A DNA stretch of 15,733 nucleotides from Comamonadaceae bacterium UBA2237 (GTDB taxonomy: Bacteria; Pseudomonadota; Gammaproteobacteria; Burkholderiales; Burkholderiaceae_C): NCBI GenBank assembly GCA_002347905.1, contig DDYJ01000127.1, positions 392 through 16,124 on the forward strand, written 5' to 3'. Shown piece by piece: positions 1-8,548 of this stretch. A program made the translations under genes and the position numbers. A model generated the notes under the pieces. It saw nothing but the letters and a program-made list of their open reading frames with translations. It was not told the origin of the DNA and ran no database searches. Every line of letters starts with the position of its first letter. Positions within the stretch are counted from its first letter, which is position 1.

Positions 1-1813
1 CTTCACGCAAGTAGCGATAGAAAGCGCTGAAGGCATGCGTTGGTGCAAAGCCTTTTTCAAACAGCAAGCGCATAGGGTCGCCCTCGTATCCGAAGGCAGG
101 TTGCAGTGCAATCAAGATGTCGCCCATCTGTGCGCCCATCACAAACAAGCTTCTGCCGTCTGTGAGGTGCTTGCCAGGCGCAACGCCCCATTGCGCTTCA
201 ATTTCCGCCAGCCATGTTTCTTGTTGGATATGTTGTGCAACAGGTATCTGGTGCACTACATTGGCTTGGGTGCCAAACTGCGCGGCGTTTCCGATCAATA
301 AACGATCGCGCAAACTATCGACCGAATCAGGGAGTTCCACACGGTAGCCTTGCGCAGCCAAGGTGTGCAATGTGTTGAACAAAGATTCAAAGACCGAGAG
401 GTATGCGGCGGTTCCCACGCTGCCTGCGTTTGGCGGGAAGTTGAACAACACAATGGCGAGTTTGCGTTCTTCGCGTTTTTTTCCACGCAGTGCTACTAAT
501 TTATGTACACGCGATGCCAACATCTCCGTGCGTTCAGCGCAAGTGAACATGTTTTGTGCTTTATGCGCTTTGGTGAAAGTGCAGTGGCGATCACAACCGT
601 TACAACTGGTACCTTCTGCGCCTGGTCTTCCGCCATACACCATGGGTACGGTTGAGCCATCTAACTCAGGGATGGCGACCATGATGGTGCTCTCTACAGG
701 CAATAAGCCGCGGTCTGAATCACCCCATTGGTCTAAGGATTGAAACTCAACAGGGTGCGCCGCAATGTAGGGAACATCCAGTTCTTTTAGCGCTATTTGT
801 GCAGCTTTGGCATCGTTGTACGCGGGTCCGCCCACCAAAGAAAAGCCGGTCAATGAGACCAAGGCCTCAATCTGTGGCGCGCCGTCTTTTTTGAAATACT
901 GGTCAATTGCGTGGCGTGCATCAAGTCCACTAGAGAAGGCGGGAATCACGCGCAAGCCTTTAGCTTCTATGGCCTCAATCACTGCGTCATAGTGGTCTGT
1001 ATTACCAGCAAGCAGATAAGAACGTAACAGCAACATACCCACAGCGGGTTGTTTGGAATTTTTTGCATGAGGCAGATCAGCCAATTGGTCTGATAAGCGT
1101 GACTTCATGCGCGGGTGATAGATGCCTACTTCGGGGTATTCAACTGGCGTTTGCAGCTTCACGCGGTGAGCGGCATGCGTTTCTTGTATGCGTGCATAGC
1201 GTTGTACCAACATGATCACCATATTCAGAATATTGGCTTCTGAACCCGCTAGCCAATATTGCATGACCAAGAAAAAGATACGAATGTCTTGGGCTGAACC
1301 CGGAATAAAACGCAACAACTTCGGCAGGCGTCGCAACATGGCCATTTGTTTAGCGCCAGCAGATGCGGGCTTGTCTTTGCCTTGTGCATCTTTGGCAGAA
1401 GGGCGTAATTTTTTGAGCAAACCAATCAAGCCACCCGTTTGGGTATTGGCAACATATTTACCCATGCGTGACAAATGCATCACTTGTGGCGCAGACATGA
1501 TGCACACCATGGCGTCGCAGTCGAACCTTCTTTTCTCCAATGCATCCAGAATGGGTAAGAAGTGGTCTTCCATGAACAGCATGGTGACGATTACGATGTC
1601 CGCTTCGCCGATGTCCTCGCGACACTTCTCTAAAGCAGATGGGTTGTTACGCCAGTCGCTGGCGGCATACATCTTGAAGCGCAGGCTGGCAGAAGCCATC
1701 AGCTTTTGTGAAACTTGGTCAAATGCGCCCGACAAATGGTTGTCCATGGTGACAAGCACCACCTTGGTGTTGCTGTCTAAGGTGTGGTCAACGGCTGAAG
1801 TGAGCTTTGGCAT
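1..1813 (-). CDS. bchH: Magnesium chelatase subunit H, N-terminal part (runs off the left edge)
   Basis: This is the large porphyrin-binding subunit of magnesium chelatase, which with BchI and BchD inserts Mg2+ into protoporphyrin IX in an ATP-dependent step. I translated it by hand from an ATG at 1813-1811. The frame stays open to the window edge, giving about 604 of the roughly 1,200 residues usual for the family. The N-terminus ([11 protein letters not shown], then [14 protein letters not shown]) and the later segment [20 protein letters not shown] are typical of BchH/ChlH. Cysteines 404, 407, 411 and 425 form a C-x2-C-x3-C-x13-C cluster at nearly the position of the Fe-S motif described for Rhodobacter capsulatus BchH. 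The start lies inside the end of bchB (26-base overlap), so translation is probably coupled. It is the last gene in view of the bchF-bchN-bchB-bchH operon. No frameshift was seen. Confidence 0.95.
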   Translation of the reverse strand, partial: MPKLTSAVDHTLDSNTKVVLVTMDNHLSGAFDQVSQKLMASASLRFKMYAASDWRNNPSALEKCREDIGEADIVIVTMLFMEDHFLPILDALEKRRFDCDAMVCIMSAPQVMHLSRMGKYVANTQTGGLIGLLKKLRPSAKDAQGKDKPASAGAKQMAMLRRLPKLLRFIPGSAQDIRIFFLVMQYWLAGSEANILNMVIMLVQRYARIQETHAAHRVKLQTPVEYPEVGIYHPRMKSRLSDQLADLPHAKNSKQPAVGMLLLRSYLLAGNTDHYDAVIEAIEAKGLRVIPAFSSGLDARHAIDQYFKKDGAPQIEALVSLTGFSLVGGPAYNDAKAAQIALKELDVPYIAAHPVEFQSLDQWGDSDRGLLPVESTIMVAIPELDGSTVPMVYGGRPGAEGTSCNGCDRHCTFTKAHKAQNMFTCAERTEMLASRVHKLVALRGKKREERKLAIVLFNFPPNAGSVGTAAYLSVFESLFNTLHTLAAQGYRVELPDSVDSLRDRLLIGNAAQFGTQANVVHQIPVAQHIQQETWLAEIEAQWGVAPGKHLTDGRSLFVMGAQMGDILIALQPAFGYEGDPMRLLFEKGFAPTHAFSAFYRYLRE

Positions 1814-3359
1814 CGTAAAGCGTCTCCACAGTGATGGTCGACACACCTTTTTCAGTGGCAAATTGTTCAGTATTACGTTTGGCTTTACCTCGAACAAAGA
1901 AAGGAATTTTTTGTAATTCTTTGGCAGCCTCCTGTGTCCACTGGGCTTCATTAGAAGAAGTGGCAACCGCTGGCATCACAATTTGCTCTGGGGAGTCAAT
2001 TTGTGAACCGTTGTCTGACTTTATTTGGTTGCGGGTCGAGCCAAGATGCGAAGGCGCTGCTTCATCGTGGAATTCAAAATCATCCCGGAACATGCCAAGC
2101 AAGTGCTCTTCTAGTCCCATCATCAAAGGATGCACCCAGCTGTCAAACAACACATTGGCACCTTCAAATCCCATTTGTGGTGAATACCTTGCAGGAAAAT
2201 CTTGTACATGCACCGGTGCTGATATCACTGCACAAGGAATGCCGTGTCGCTTGGCAATATGGCGTTCCATTTGTGTACCCAAAATTAACTCGGGATGCAG
2301 CTCGGCCACTTGTTTTTCAACGGCCAAATAGTCGTCTGTGATGAGCGCTTCCACACCGTAGAGCTTGGCGGCTTCACGCACTTCTCTGGCGAATTCACGG
2401 CTGTAAGTACCAAGACCTACGACTTCAAAGCCCATTTCTTGCGAGGCAAATCGCGCTGCTGCTACTACATGCGTGGCATCTCCAAAAATATAGACACGCT
2501 TGCCGGTGAGGTAAGTGGAATCAACAGATCGCGAATACCACACCGAGTGCGATTCGTTTTCAATGTGTAAAGGTACGGTGACGCCAGCCATCGTGGCTAC
2601 TTCTTTGACGAAGTCGCGCGTAGCGCCTACGCCGATGGGCACTGTCTTGGTAAAAGGTTGGTCAAACGTACGTTCAAGCCATAAGGCGGTGGTGTTTGCA
2701 ACCTCTGGATACAACACGACGTTGAAAGTGGCACGTGGAATTTCTTTCAGGTCTGCCACAGTGGCGTCTAGCGGAGCGACGACACGTACATCGATGCCTA
2801 GTTTTTCTAATAAACCCGTGATCTCTTTGACATCGTCGCGGTGTCTAAAACCTAATGCAGTGGGACCCAAAATATTGCAGCTGGGTTTTTGTGCTTGACG
2901 CGAAAAGCCCTCTGGTGGCGCTTCGGCCACCCGCCTTACCAATTGGTAGAGGGTCTCCGCTGCGCCCCAGTTTTCTTTGCGTTGGTAAGCAGGCAACTCA
3001 AGCGGAACTACGGGGATGGGTAATTGCAACGCAAGCGCTAAACCACCTGGGTCGTCTTGAATCAATTCAGCCGTGCAAGATGACCCTACCAAAATGGCCT
3101 CTGGCGAAAAACGATCGTTGGCTTTTGCTACGGCATCTTTAAAGAGTTGAGCTGTATCGCCACCTAAGTCACGTGCTTGGAATGTCGTATATGTCACTGG
3201 CGGGCGACGCGCCCGTCGCTCAATCATGGTGAATAACAAATCTGCGTATGTGTCGCCTTGTGGTGCGTGTAAAACATAGTGGACATCCAACATCGCTGTG
3301 GCGATCCGCATCGCGCCGATATGTGGCGGTCCTTCGTATGTCCAGAGCGTAAGTTGCAT
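1788..3359 (-). CDS. bchB: Dark-operative protochlorophyllide reductase subunit B
   Basis: BchB (523 aa) forms the catalytic NB component of the oxygen-sensitive, light-independent protochlorophyllide reductase with BchN. With ATP-driven electrons from BchL it reduces ring D of protochlorophyllide. The N-terminus [18 protein letters not shown] is diagnostic. Asp36 and Cys95 ([10 protein letters not shown]) match the unusual Asp plus Cys ligands of the NB [4Fe-4S] cluster known from R. capsulatus. Asp280 in the [11 protein letters not shown] segment probably corresponds to the catalytic Asp274 of that enzyme (my alignment by eye). The last 50 or so residues (from about [20 protein letters not shown]) are the usual small C-terminal DPOR domain, joined by a polar linker at about 435-470. 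The start is supported by AGGA five bases upstream of the ATG, overlapping the bchN stop, which lies 7 bases away. The 3' end overlaps bchH. Confidence 0.97.
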   Translation of the reverse strand: MQLTLWTYEGPPHIGAMRIATAMLDVHYVLHAPQGDTYADLLFTMIERRARRPPVTYTTFQARDLGGDTAQLFKDAVAKANDRFSPEAILVGSSCTAELIQDDPGGLALALQLPIPVVPLELPAYQRKENWGAAETLYQLVRRVAEAPPEGFSRQAQKPSCNILGPTALGFRHRDDVKEITGLLEKLGIDVRVVAPLDATVADLKEIPRATFNVVLYPEVANTTALWLERTFDQPFTKTVPIGVGATRDFVKEVATMAGVTVPLHIENESHSVWYSRSVDSTYLTGKRVYIFGDATHVVAAARFASQEMGFEVVGLGTYSREFAREVREAAKLYGVEALITDDYLAVEKQVAELHPELILGTQMERHIAKRHGIPCAVISAPVHVQDFPARYSPQMGFEGANVLFDSWVHPLMMGLEEHLLGMFRDDFEFHDEAAPSHLGSTRNQIKSDNGSQIDSPEQIVMPAVATSSNEAQWTQEAAKELQKIPFFVRGKAKRNTEQFATEKGVSTITVETLYDAKAHFSR

Positions 3360-3366
3360 GGTGTTC

Positions 3367-5156
<1,790 letters not shown>

Positions 5157-5185
5157 CAGTGAGGTCGCTTTTTGTGCATGCGTCC

Positions 5186-5214
5186 ACTTTAGGTGGCTTC
5201 TTTTAATGTGTCAA
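5186..5214 (-). promoter_or_regulatory. Candidate sigma-70 promoter for bchF-bchN-bchB-bchH
   Basis: Read on the minus strand, TTGACA (5214-5209) is followed after 17 bases by TAAAGT (5191-5186), which matches four of six positions of TATAAT. The expected transcript start is about 20-25 bases upstream of the bchF ATG at 5156. The -35 hexamer lies within the imperfect PpsR-type palindrome at 5209-5226, a position suited to repression. This is a pattern match only. Confidence 0.5.
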
Positions 5215-5226
5215 CACAAGTTGACG
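5209..5226. promoter_or_regulatory. Near-consensus PpsR/CrtJ operator, bchF side
   Basis: TGTCAACACAAGTTGACG fits the PpsR/CrtJ consensus TGT-N12-ACA except for the last base (G instead of A). Within it, GTCAAC (5210-5215) and GTTGAC (5220-5225) form a perfect inverted repeat around ACAA. The left half read on the minus strand is TTGACA and serves as the candidate bchF -35. The right half is TTGACG, a possible rightward -35. Its centre is 54 bases from that of the exact site at 5263-5280, so paired cooperative binding is possible. Confidence 0.55.
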
Positions 5227-5262
5227 TATTTTTTTGTTTACAAATTAGGGGTTTTCCATAGG

Positions 5263-5280
5263 TGTCTAATTAGAATTACA
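5263..5280. promoter_or_regulatory. PpsR/CrtJ operator upstream of ppaA
   Basis: TGTCTAATTAGAATTACA is an exact TGT-N12-ACA match with an AT-rich core. It lies 52 bases before the ppaA start codon. It contains two -10-like hexamers (TCTAAT at 5265-5270 and TAGAAT at 5271-5276), so a bound repressor would probably cover the ppaA promoter. I could not place a convincing -35 at the right spacing for either. PpsR family binding to this consensus is established; binding here is inferred. Confidence 0.65.
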
Positions 5281-5305
5281 GTTAAAACTACTCCATCTGC
5301 TAAAA

Positions 5306-5332
5306 ATGGACCGTCAGCGTGGAGGGTGTTAA
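5306..5332 (+). other. Possible 8-codon leader ORF abutting the ppaA start
   Basis: An ATG at 5306-5308 opens a frame of eight codons (MDRQRGGC) ending with TAA at 5330-5332, directly before the GTG of ppaA at 5333. The ppaA Shine-Dalgarno (GGAGG, 5321-5325) lies inside it. No clear ribosome-binding site precedes the ATG. It may be chance, or it may tune ppaA translation by termination and reinitiation. Confidence 0.2.
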
Positions 5333-6145
5333 GTGGTTTACGGCAACCCAGCAATCAATTTCGAGGGCGCTTCATCGGTCAATACGCTAGGTCGTTTTTT
5401 GACGAACTCTATGTACACGTCCATCAAAAATCCTGTCGTTCACTCCGGTAGGTTAGAGCCTTTGCATTTGCAAGCGCTCATCCATGCCAGCATGCTCGGG
5501 CAGTCCCAAACCTCTGTCGTGGTGCACCAGTGGCTTGCCTCGGGCGTCGATATCGAGGATGTTTATTTAGAGGGAATCACACCGGTGGCCCGCCTTTTGG
5601 GTCAGTGGTGGTGTGACGATGTGATCGACTTTGCCAGTGCCACCTTAGCCTTTACGCGCCTTCGTCATTTGTTATTTGAATTAAGCCCTCTTTTTTTAAT
5701 GGATGCCTCAGAGCAGGCTAGGGGCTTGACTTGCTTCATGGTGGGCGAGTTTCAGGCGCAGCACACCATGGGTATGTTCATGATGTCTGAGTTTTTCCGG
5801 CGCAAAGGGTGGCAGGTGCGTTGTGACGAATGCGAGTCTGGTGACGACTTGCTAAGGAAAATGTCATCGGATTGGTTCGATTTGATGGCTATTTCTCTCA
5901 GCTGTGAGCGCCAAGTACCCTTGATGCAGCACTTGATCCCTCTCATTCGTAAGGCTTCTCCCAATCCGCAGCTCAAGATCATTGCGGGGGGCGCTTTGCT
6001 CAATGTGTGTCCCGAGATAGTGACCGGACTTGGGGTGGAGCTCATGACCCAAGATGCCCGATCCGCGCAAAAATCGGCGCTTGATTTGGTGTCTGGCCAG
6101 TCGCACGTATGTAAATCGAATTTGACTTTGAGTAATGTCAACTAA
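5333..6145 (+). CDS. ppaA: PpaA/AerR-type cobalamin-binding antirepressor of PpsR
   Basis: This 270-aa protein has the layout of the PpaA/AerR family, B12-dependent regulators that counteract PpsR/CrtJ. A helical N-terminal part (about 40-125) with WWCDDVIDFASATLAF at about 92-107 precedes a Rossmann-like cobalamin-binding domain (about 130-255). The latter has the HxxG element HTMG at 144-147, whose His would be the lower ligand, then IIAGGALLN at 216-224 and a TQDARSA-type end at about 239-245. As in AerR, the Asp of the classical DxHxxG motif is not there; Gln142 stands in its place. The GTG start was chosen because GGAGG lies seven bases upstream; an in-frame ATG at 5411 could give a shorter form, though without a good ribosome site. 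It is followed by ppsR after 83 bases and is divergent from bchF. The alternative name aerR is equally fitting. Confidence 0.88.
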   Translation: MVYGNPAINFEGASSVNTLGRFLTNSMYTSIKNPVVHSGRLEPLHLQALIHASMLGQSQTSVVVHQWLASGVDIEDVYLEGITPVARLLGQWWCDDVIDFASATLAFTRLRHLLFELSPLFLMDASEQARGLTCFMVGEFQAQHTMGMFMMSEFFRRKGWQVRCDECESGDDLLRKMSSDWFDLMAISLSCERQVPLMQHLIPLIRKASPNPQLKIIAGGALLNVCPEIVTGLGVELMTQDARSAQKSALDLVSGQSHVCKSNLTLSNVN

Positions 6146-6155
6146 TTCATGAATT

Positions 6156-6186
6156 TTGGCATGTAATGTCTATATATCAGTACAAT
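6156..6186 (+). promoter_or_regulatory. PpsR operator and candidate promoter upstream of ppsR
   Basis: TGTCTATATATCAGTACA at 6167-6184 is an exact TGT-N12-ACA match in the 83-base gap between ppaA and ppsR. A -10-like TACAAT (6181-6186, five of six) overlaps its right end and a TTGGCA (6156-6161, five of six) lies 19 bases before that. The spacing is long, so the promoter is tentative. The arrangement suggests that PpsR represses its own gene and that ppsR can be transcribed apart from ppaA. Confidence 0.55.
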
Positions 6187-6228
6187 GTTTATCTTCAATA
6201 CGCATACCTTTGGATGACTTAAGCCTGT

Positions 6229-7611
6229 ATGAAGATTCCGAGTTTTAGTGCTGAAAAACTCGCCCAATTGATTGGGGTGGCTTCAGATATCGCCCTTTTA
6301 GTGGACCTTGATGGTGTGGTCATTGATGTTTCTGTTCGTAAAAACGAACTTGCATCTATGTCTTGCCAAAACTGGGTGGGTAAACCTTGGGTAAATACAG
6401 TCTCTACTGAGAGTGTTCCCAAGGTCAAAGACATGCTTTCCCAGTCTGAAGCTACCCTGGACTTACGTTGGCGGCATATCAACCACCCCTCGATTCAGGG
6501 CGACGATGTTCCCATCCAATATGTGGCCTTGACCTTTCCCTCTGAGGGTAGGACCTTGCTTTTGGGCCGTGATCTAGGGGCTATTGCGGTCTTGCAGCGC
6601 CGCTTGGTTGAAACCCAGCAGTCCATGGAGAGAGACTACCTTCGTCTTCGCCATATCGAAGCGCGCTATCGCATTCTTTTTGATACTTCTAGCGATCCAG
6701 TCTTGGTGGTAGACGCCATCTCGCAAAAAGTAACGGAAGCCAATGTGGCCGCCCTGGGTTTGTTGAAAGACCACTCCAAACGTCTCGTTGGCCGCGACCT
6801 GCTGGATTGTTTCGATTCGCAAAATCAAGATGAAGTTCAATCGCTTTTGCGTATGGCCCATGCTACCGGGCGTATCGAGGTTTGTCGGGTCAAGTTGGTG
6901 GGAACGGACCAAGAGGTCACTCTCACGGTCACGGTATTTAGACAAGAGGGCGGCGCCCAGTTCTTGGTGCGGTTCCTGCAGGCGGAACCGACCGGCGCTA
7001 GCCCATTGGACACAGACCAAGCGCTTTTCGCAGAAGCCATGCAACGCTCTCCAGACGGGTTTGTGTTGACCGACAAAAACGGACAAATTCGTTCGGTCAA
7101 TACCGAGTTCATGTCCATGGTGGGTGCTACTGCCCAATCCCAAATTCAGGGACAAACCTTGGACCGATGGTTGGTGCGCGGGGGGGTCGATTGGGGTGTG
7201 CTCAGCACCAATTTGCGTCAACAATCCAGTGTCAAAGCTTTTGCAACAGATATCAGCAACATGTCTGGCATCAACGTGGCGGTAGAAATTTCAGCCATCG
7301 CCATTGCCGACAAAAGTCAAATGTTCGCTTTCTTTATCCGCGATATGACCCGAAGGCGCCAGCAAGAAACACCATCCTCCAGCGGCATGGCCGGTTCAGT
7401 CGCCGAATTGGCCCATTTGGTAGGACGCATGCCGATGAAAGATATCGTCAACGAGACCACTGAAATGATCGAGCGGATGTGTATCCAGTCCGCTTTGGAA
7501 CTCACGCACAACAACCGCGCCTCTGCAGCAGAAATGTTGGGCCTCTCGCGCCAGAGCTTGTACGTCAAATTGCGGCGATTTGGCATCATTGACGAAACAG
7601 AACCCGATTAA
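6229..7611 (+). CDS. ppsR: PpsR/CrtJ transcriptional repressor of photosynthesis genes
   Basis: PpsR (460 aa) is the redox- and oxygen-responsive regulator that binds TGT-N12-ACA sites in photosynthesis gene promoters. The layout is the family's: an N-terminal PAS-like domain (about 10-115), a coiled-coil linker rich in Gln, Arg and Glu (about 120-148), a second PAS (about 149-250), a third PAS (about 262-375), and a Fis-type helix-turn-helix at the C-terminus (AAEMLGLSRQSLYVKLRRFG at 433-452). Cysteines are at 46, 194, 219 and 418. Cys418 (ERMCIQSALEL) sits just before the HTH and matches the conserved CrtJ Cys420. No Cys lies between 220 and 417. The Shine-Dalgarno is weak (GGA about 14 bases upstream), which may keep expression low. 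A PpsR-type site precedes it, and another begins four bases after its stop. In Rubrivivax the orthologue can act as repressor and activator. Confidence 0.95.
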   Translation: MKIPSFSAEKLAQLIGVASDIALLVDLDGVVIDVSVRKNELASMSCQNWVGKPWVNTVSTESVPKVKDMLSQSEATLDLRWRHINHPSIQGDDVPIQYVALTFPSEGRTLLLGRDLGAIAVLQRRLVETQQSMERDYLRLRHIEARYRILFDTSSDPVLVVDAISQKVTEANVAALGLLKDHSKRLVGRDLLDCFDSQNQDEVQSLLRMAHATGRIEVCRVKLVGTDQEVTLTVTVFRQEGGAQFLVRFLQAEPTGASPLDTDQALFAEAMQRSPDGFVLTDKNGQIRSVNTEFMSMVGATAQSQIQGQTLDRWLVRGGVDWGVLSTNLRQQSSVKAFATDISNMSGINVAVEISAIAIADKSQMFAFFIRDMTRRRQQETPSSSGMAGSVAELAHLVGRMPMKDIVNETTEMIERMCIQSALELTHNNRASAAEMLGLSRQSLYVKLRRFGIIDETEPD

Positions 7612-7614
7612 AAG

Positions 7615-7632
7615 TGTAAACCCTAGTTGACA
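7615..7632. promoter_or_regulatory. PpsR/CrtJ operator upstream of bchG
   Basis: TGTAAACCCTAGTTGACA is an exact TGT-N12-ACA match. Its right half is also a perfect TTGACA hexamer (7627-7632) that could be the -35 of a rightward promoter for bchG-pucC-like-bchP-tspO, although no good -10 is visible 16-18 bases later. A near match, TGT-N12-ACC, lies at 7654-7671 across the bchG start codon and could be a second, weaker site. The whole control region is only 49 bases long. Confidence 0.6.
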
Positions 7633-7660
7633 TTATTTGCTGTATTGCAAAAATGTCTAA

Positions 7661-8548
7661 ATGAATCGACCGGAACTCTCTACCGTCGCTGAATTGTTAA
7701 AGCCAATCACATGGTTCCCACCTATGTGGGCGTTTGCGTGTGGCGTTGTTTCCTCTGGAAAACCGCTGTTTGAGAGTTGGGGATTGATCATCTGGGGCAT
7801 TTTGCTAGCGGGTCCTATGGTGTGTGCCACCAGCCAAGCCGTCAACGATTGGTTTGATCGCCATGTCGACGCGATCAACGAACCCAACCGACCCATTCCC
7901 TCGGGGCGTATGCCGGGTAAGTGGGGTTTGTATATTGCTCTGCTTTGGACCGGCTTATCTCTTATTTGGGCTTGGCAACTGGGGCCCTGGGGTTTTGCCG
8001 CCAGCGGATTAGGTCTTTTTTTGGCTTGGGCCTATAGCGCTCCCCCTCTTCGTTTGAAAGCCAATGGTTGGTGGGGTAATTCAGCCTGTGCACTTAGCTA
8101 TGAAGGTTTGGCATGGGTCACCGGCGCTGCAGTCATGTTGGGTGGTGAGATGCCACCTGAGGCGACGGTTATTTTGGCCCTGTTGTTTAGCTTAGGGGCG
8201 CACGGCATCATGACCTTGAATGATTTCAAGGCTGTAGAGGGCGATGCACAAATGGGCGTGCGTTCATTGCCCGTGCAAATGGGTGTGACCAAAGCCGCTT
8301 GGACCGCGTGCGCATTTATGTTGGGCGCGCAATGGGCGGTGGTGGCGTTATTGATGCAATGGGGTGTGACCCATGCAGCACTTGCGGTGCTGATGCTCAG
8401 TTTTGCCCAGTTGCCGCTGATGTTTAGATTTGTTCTGCAACCAATAGAGAGAGCTTTGAGCGTAAGTGCATTTGGTGTGCCTTTATTTGTCAGCGGCATG
8501 ATGGTGAGTGCTTGGTCTTTGAGAGGCTTGGAGGTGGCTACGCTATGA
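7661..8548 (+). CDS. bchG: Bacteriochlorophyll synthase (geranylgeranyl/phytyl transferase)
   Basis: BchG (295 aa) esterifies bacteriochlorophyllide a with geranylgeranyl diphosphate in the membrane. It is a UbiA-type prenyltransferase with both Asp-rich motifs in view: NDWFDRHVDAINEPNRPIPS at 62-81 and DFKAVEGD at 188-195. The protein is strongly hydrophobic with about eight or nine membrane spans. The segment YSAPPLRLKANGWWGN at 125-140 is characteristic of chlorophyll and bacteriochlorophyll synthases. It heads a rightward operon with the PucC-like gene (4-base ATGA overlap), bchP and tspO. An exact PpsR-type site lies 28 bases before the start. The product is the substrate of BchP, three genes on. 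Confidence 0.96.
   Translation: MNRPELSTVAELLKPITWFPPMWAFACGVVSSGKPLFESWGLIIWGILLAGPMVCATSQAVNDWFDRHVDAINEPNRPIPSGRMPGKWGLYIALLWTGLSLIWAWQLGPWGFAASGLGLFLAWAYSAPPLRLKANGWWGNSACALSYEGLAWVTGAAVMLGGEMPPEATVILALLFSLGAHGIMTLNDFKAVEGDAQMGVRSLPVQMGVTKAAWTACAFMLGAQWAVVALLMQWGVTHAALAVLMLSFAQLPLMFRFVLQPIERALSVSAFGVPLFVSGMMVSAWSLRGLEVATL

Noticed and set aside
1212..1916. Long plus-strand open frame opposite bchH and bchB (234 codons), with similar ones at 1831-2331, 3656-4219 and 13715-14254
   Set aside because: They lie antisense to clearly recognised conserved genes, show no family motif, and have low-complexity Ser/Ala/Lys-rich composition typical of shadow frames.
6214..6222. Two-codon frame ATGACTTAA just before ppsR
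   Set aside because: Too short to carry information and without a ribosome site; taken as chance.
6574..7224. 216-codon minus-strand frame opposite ppsR
   Set aside because: It is fully antisense to the PAS domains of ppsR, with no recognisable domain and no sensible neighbours on that strand.
7654..7671. Second PpsR-like site (TGT-N12-ACC) over the bchG start codon
   Set aside because: One mismatch. About two such sites are expected by chance in the non-coding DNA of the window, so it is mentioned with the bchG operator but not called on its own.
8512..8544. Earlier ATG for the PucC-like gene
   Set aside because: It adds 11 residues from inside bchG and has no better ribosome site than the ATG at 8545, which is preceded by GGAGG and overlaps the bchG stop.
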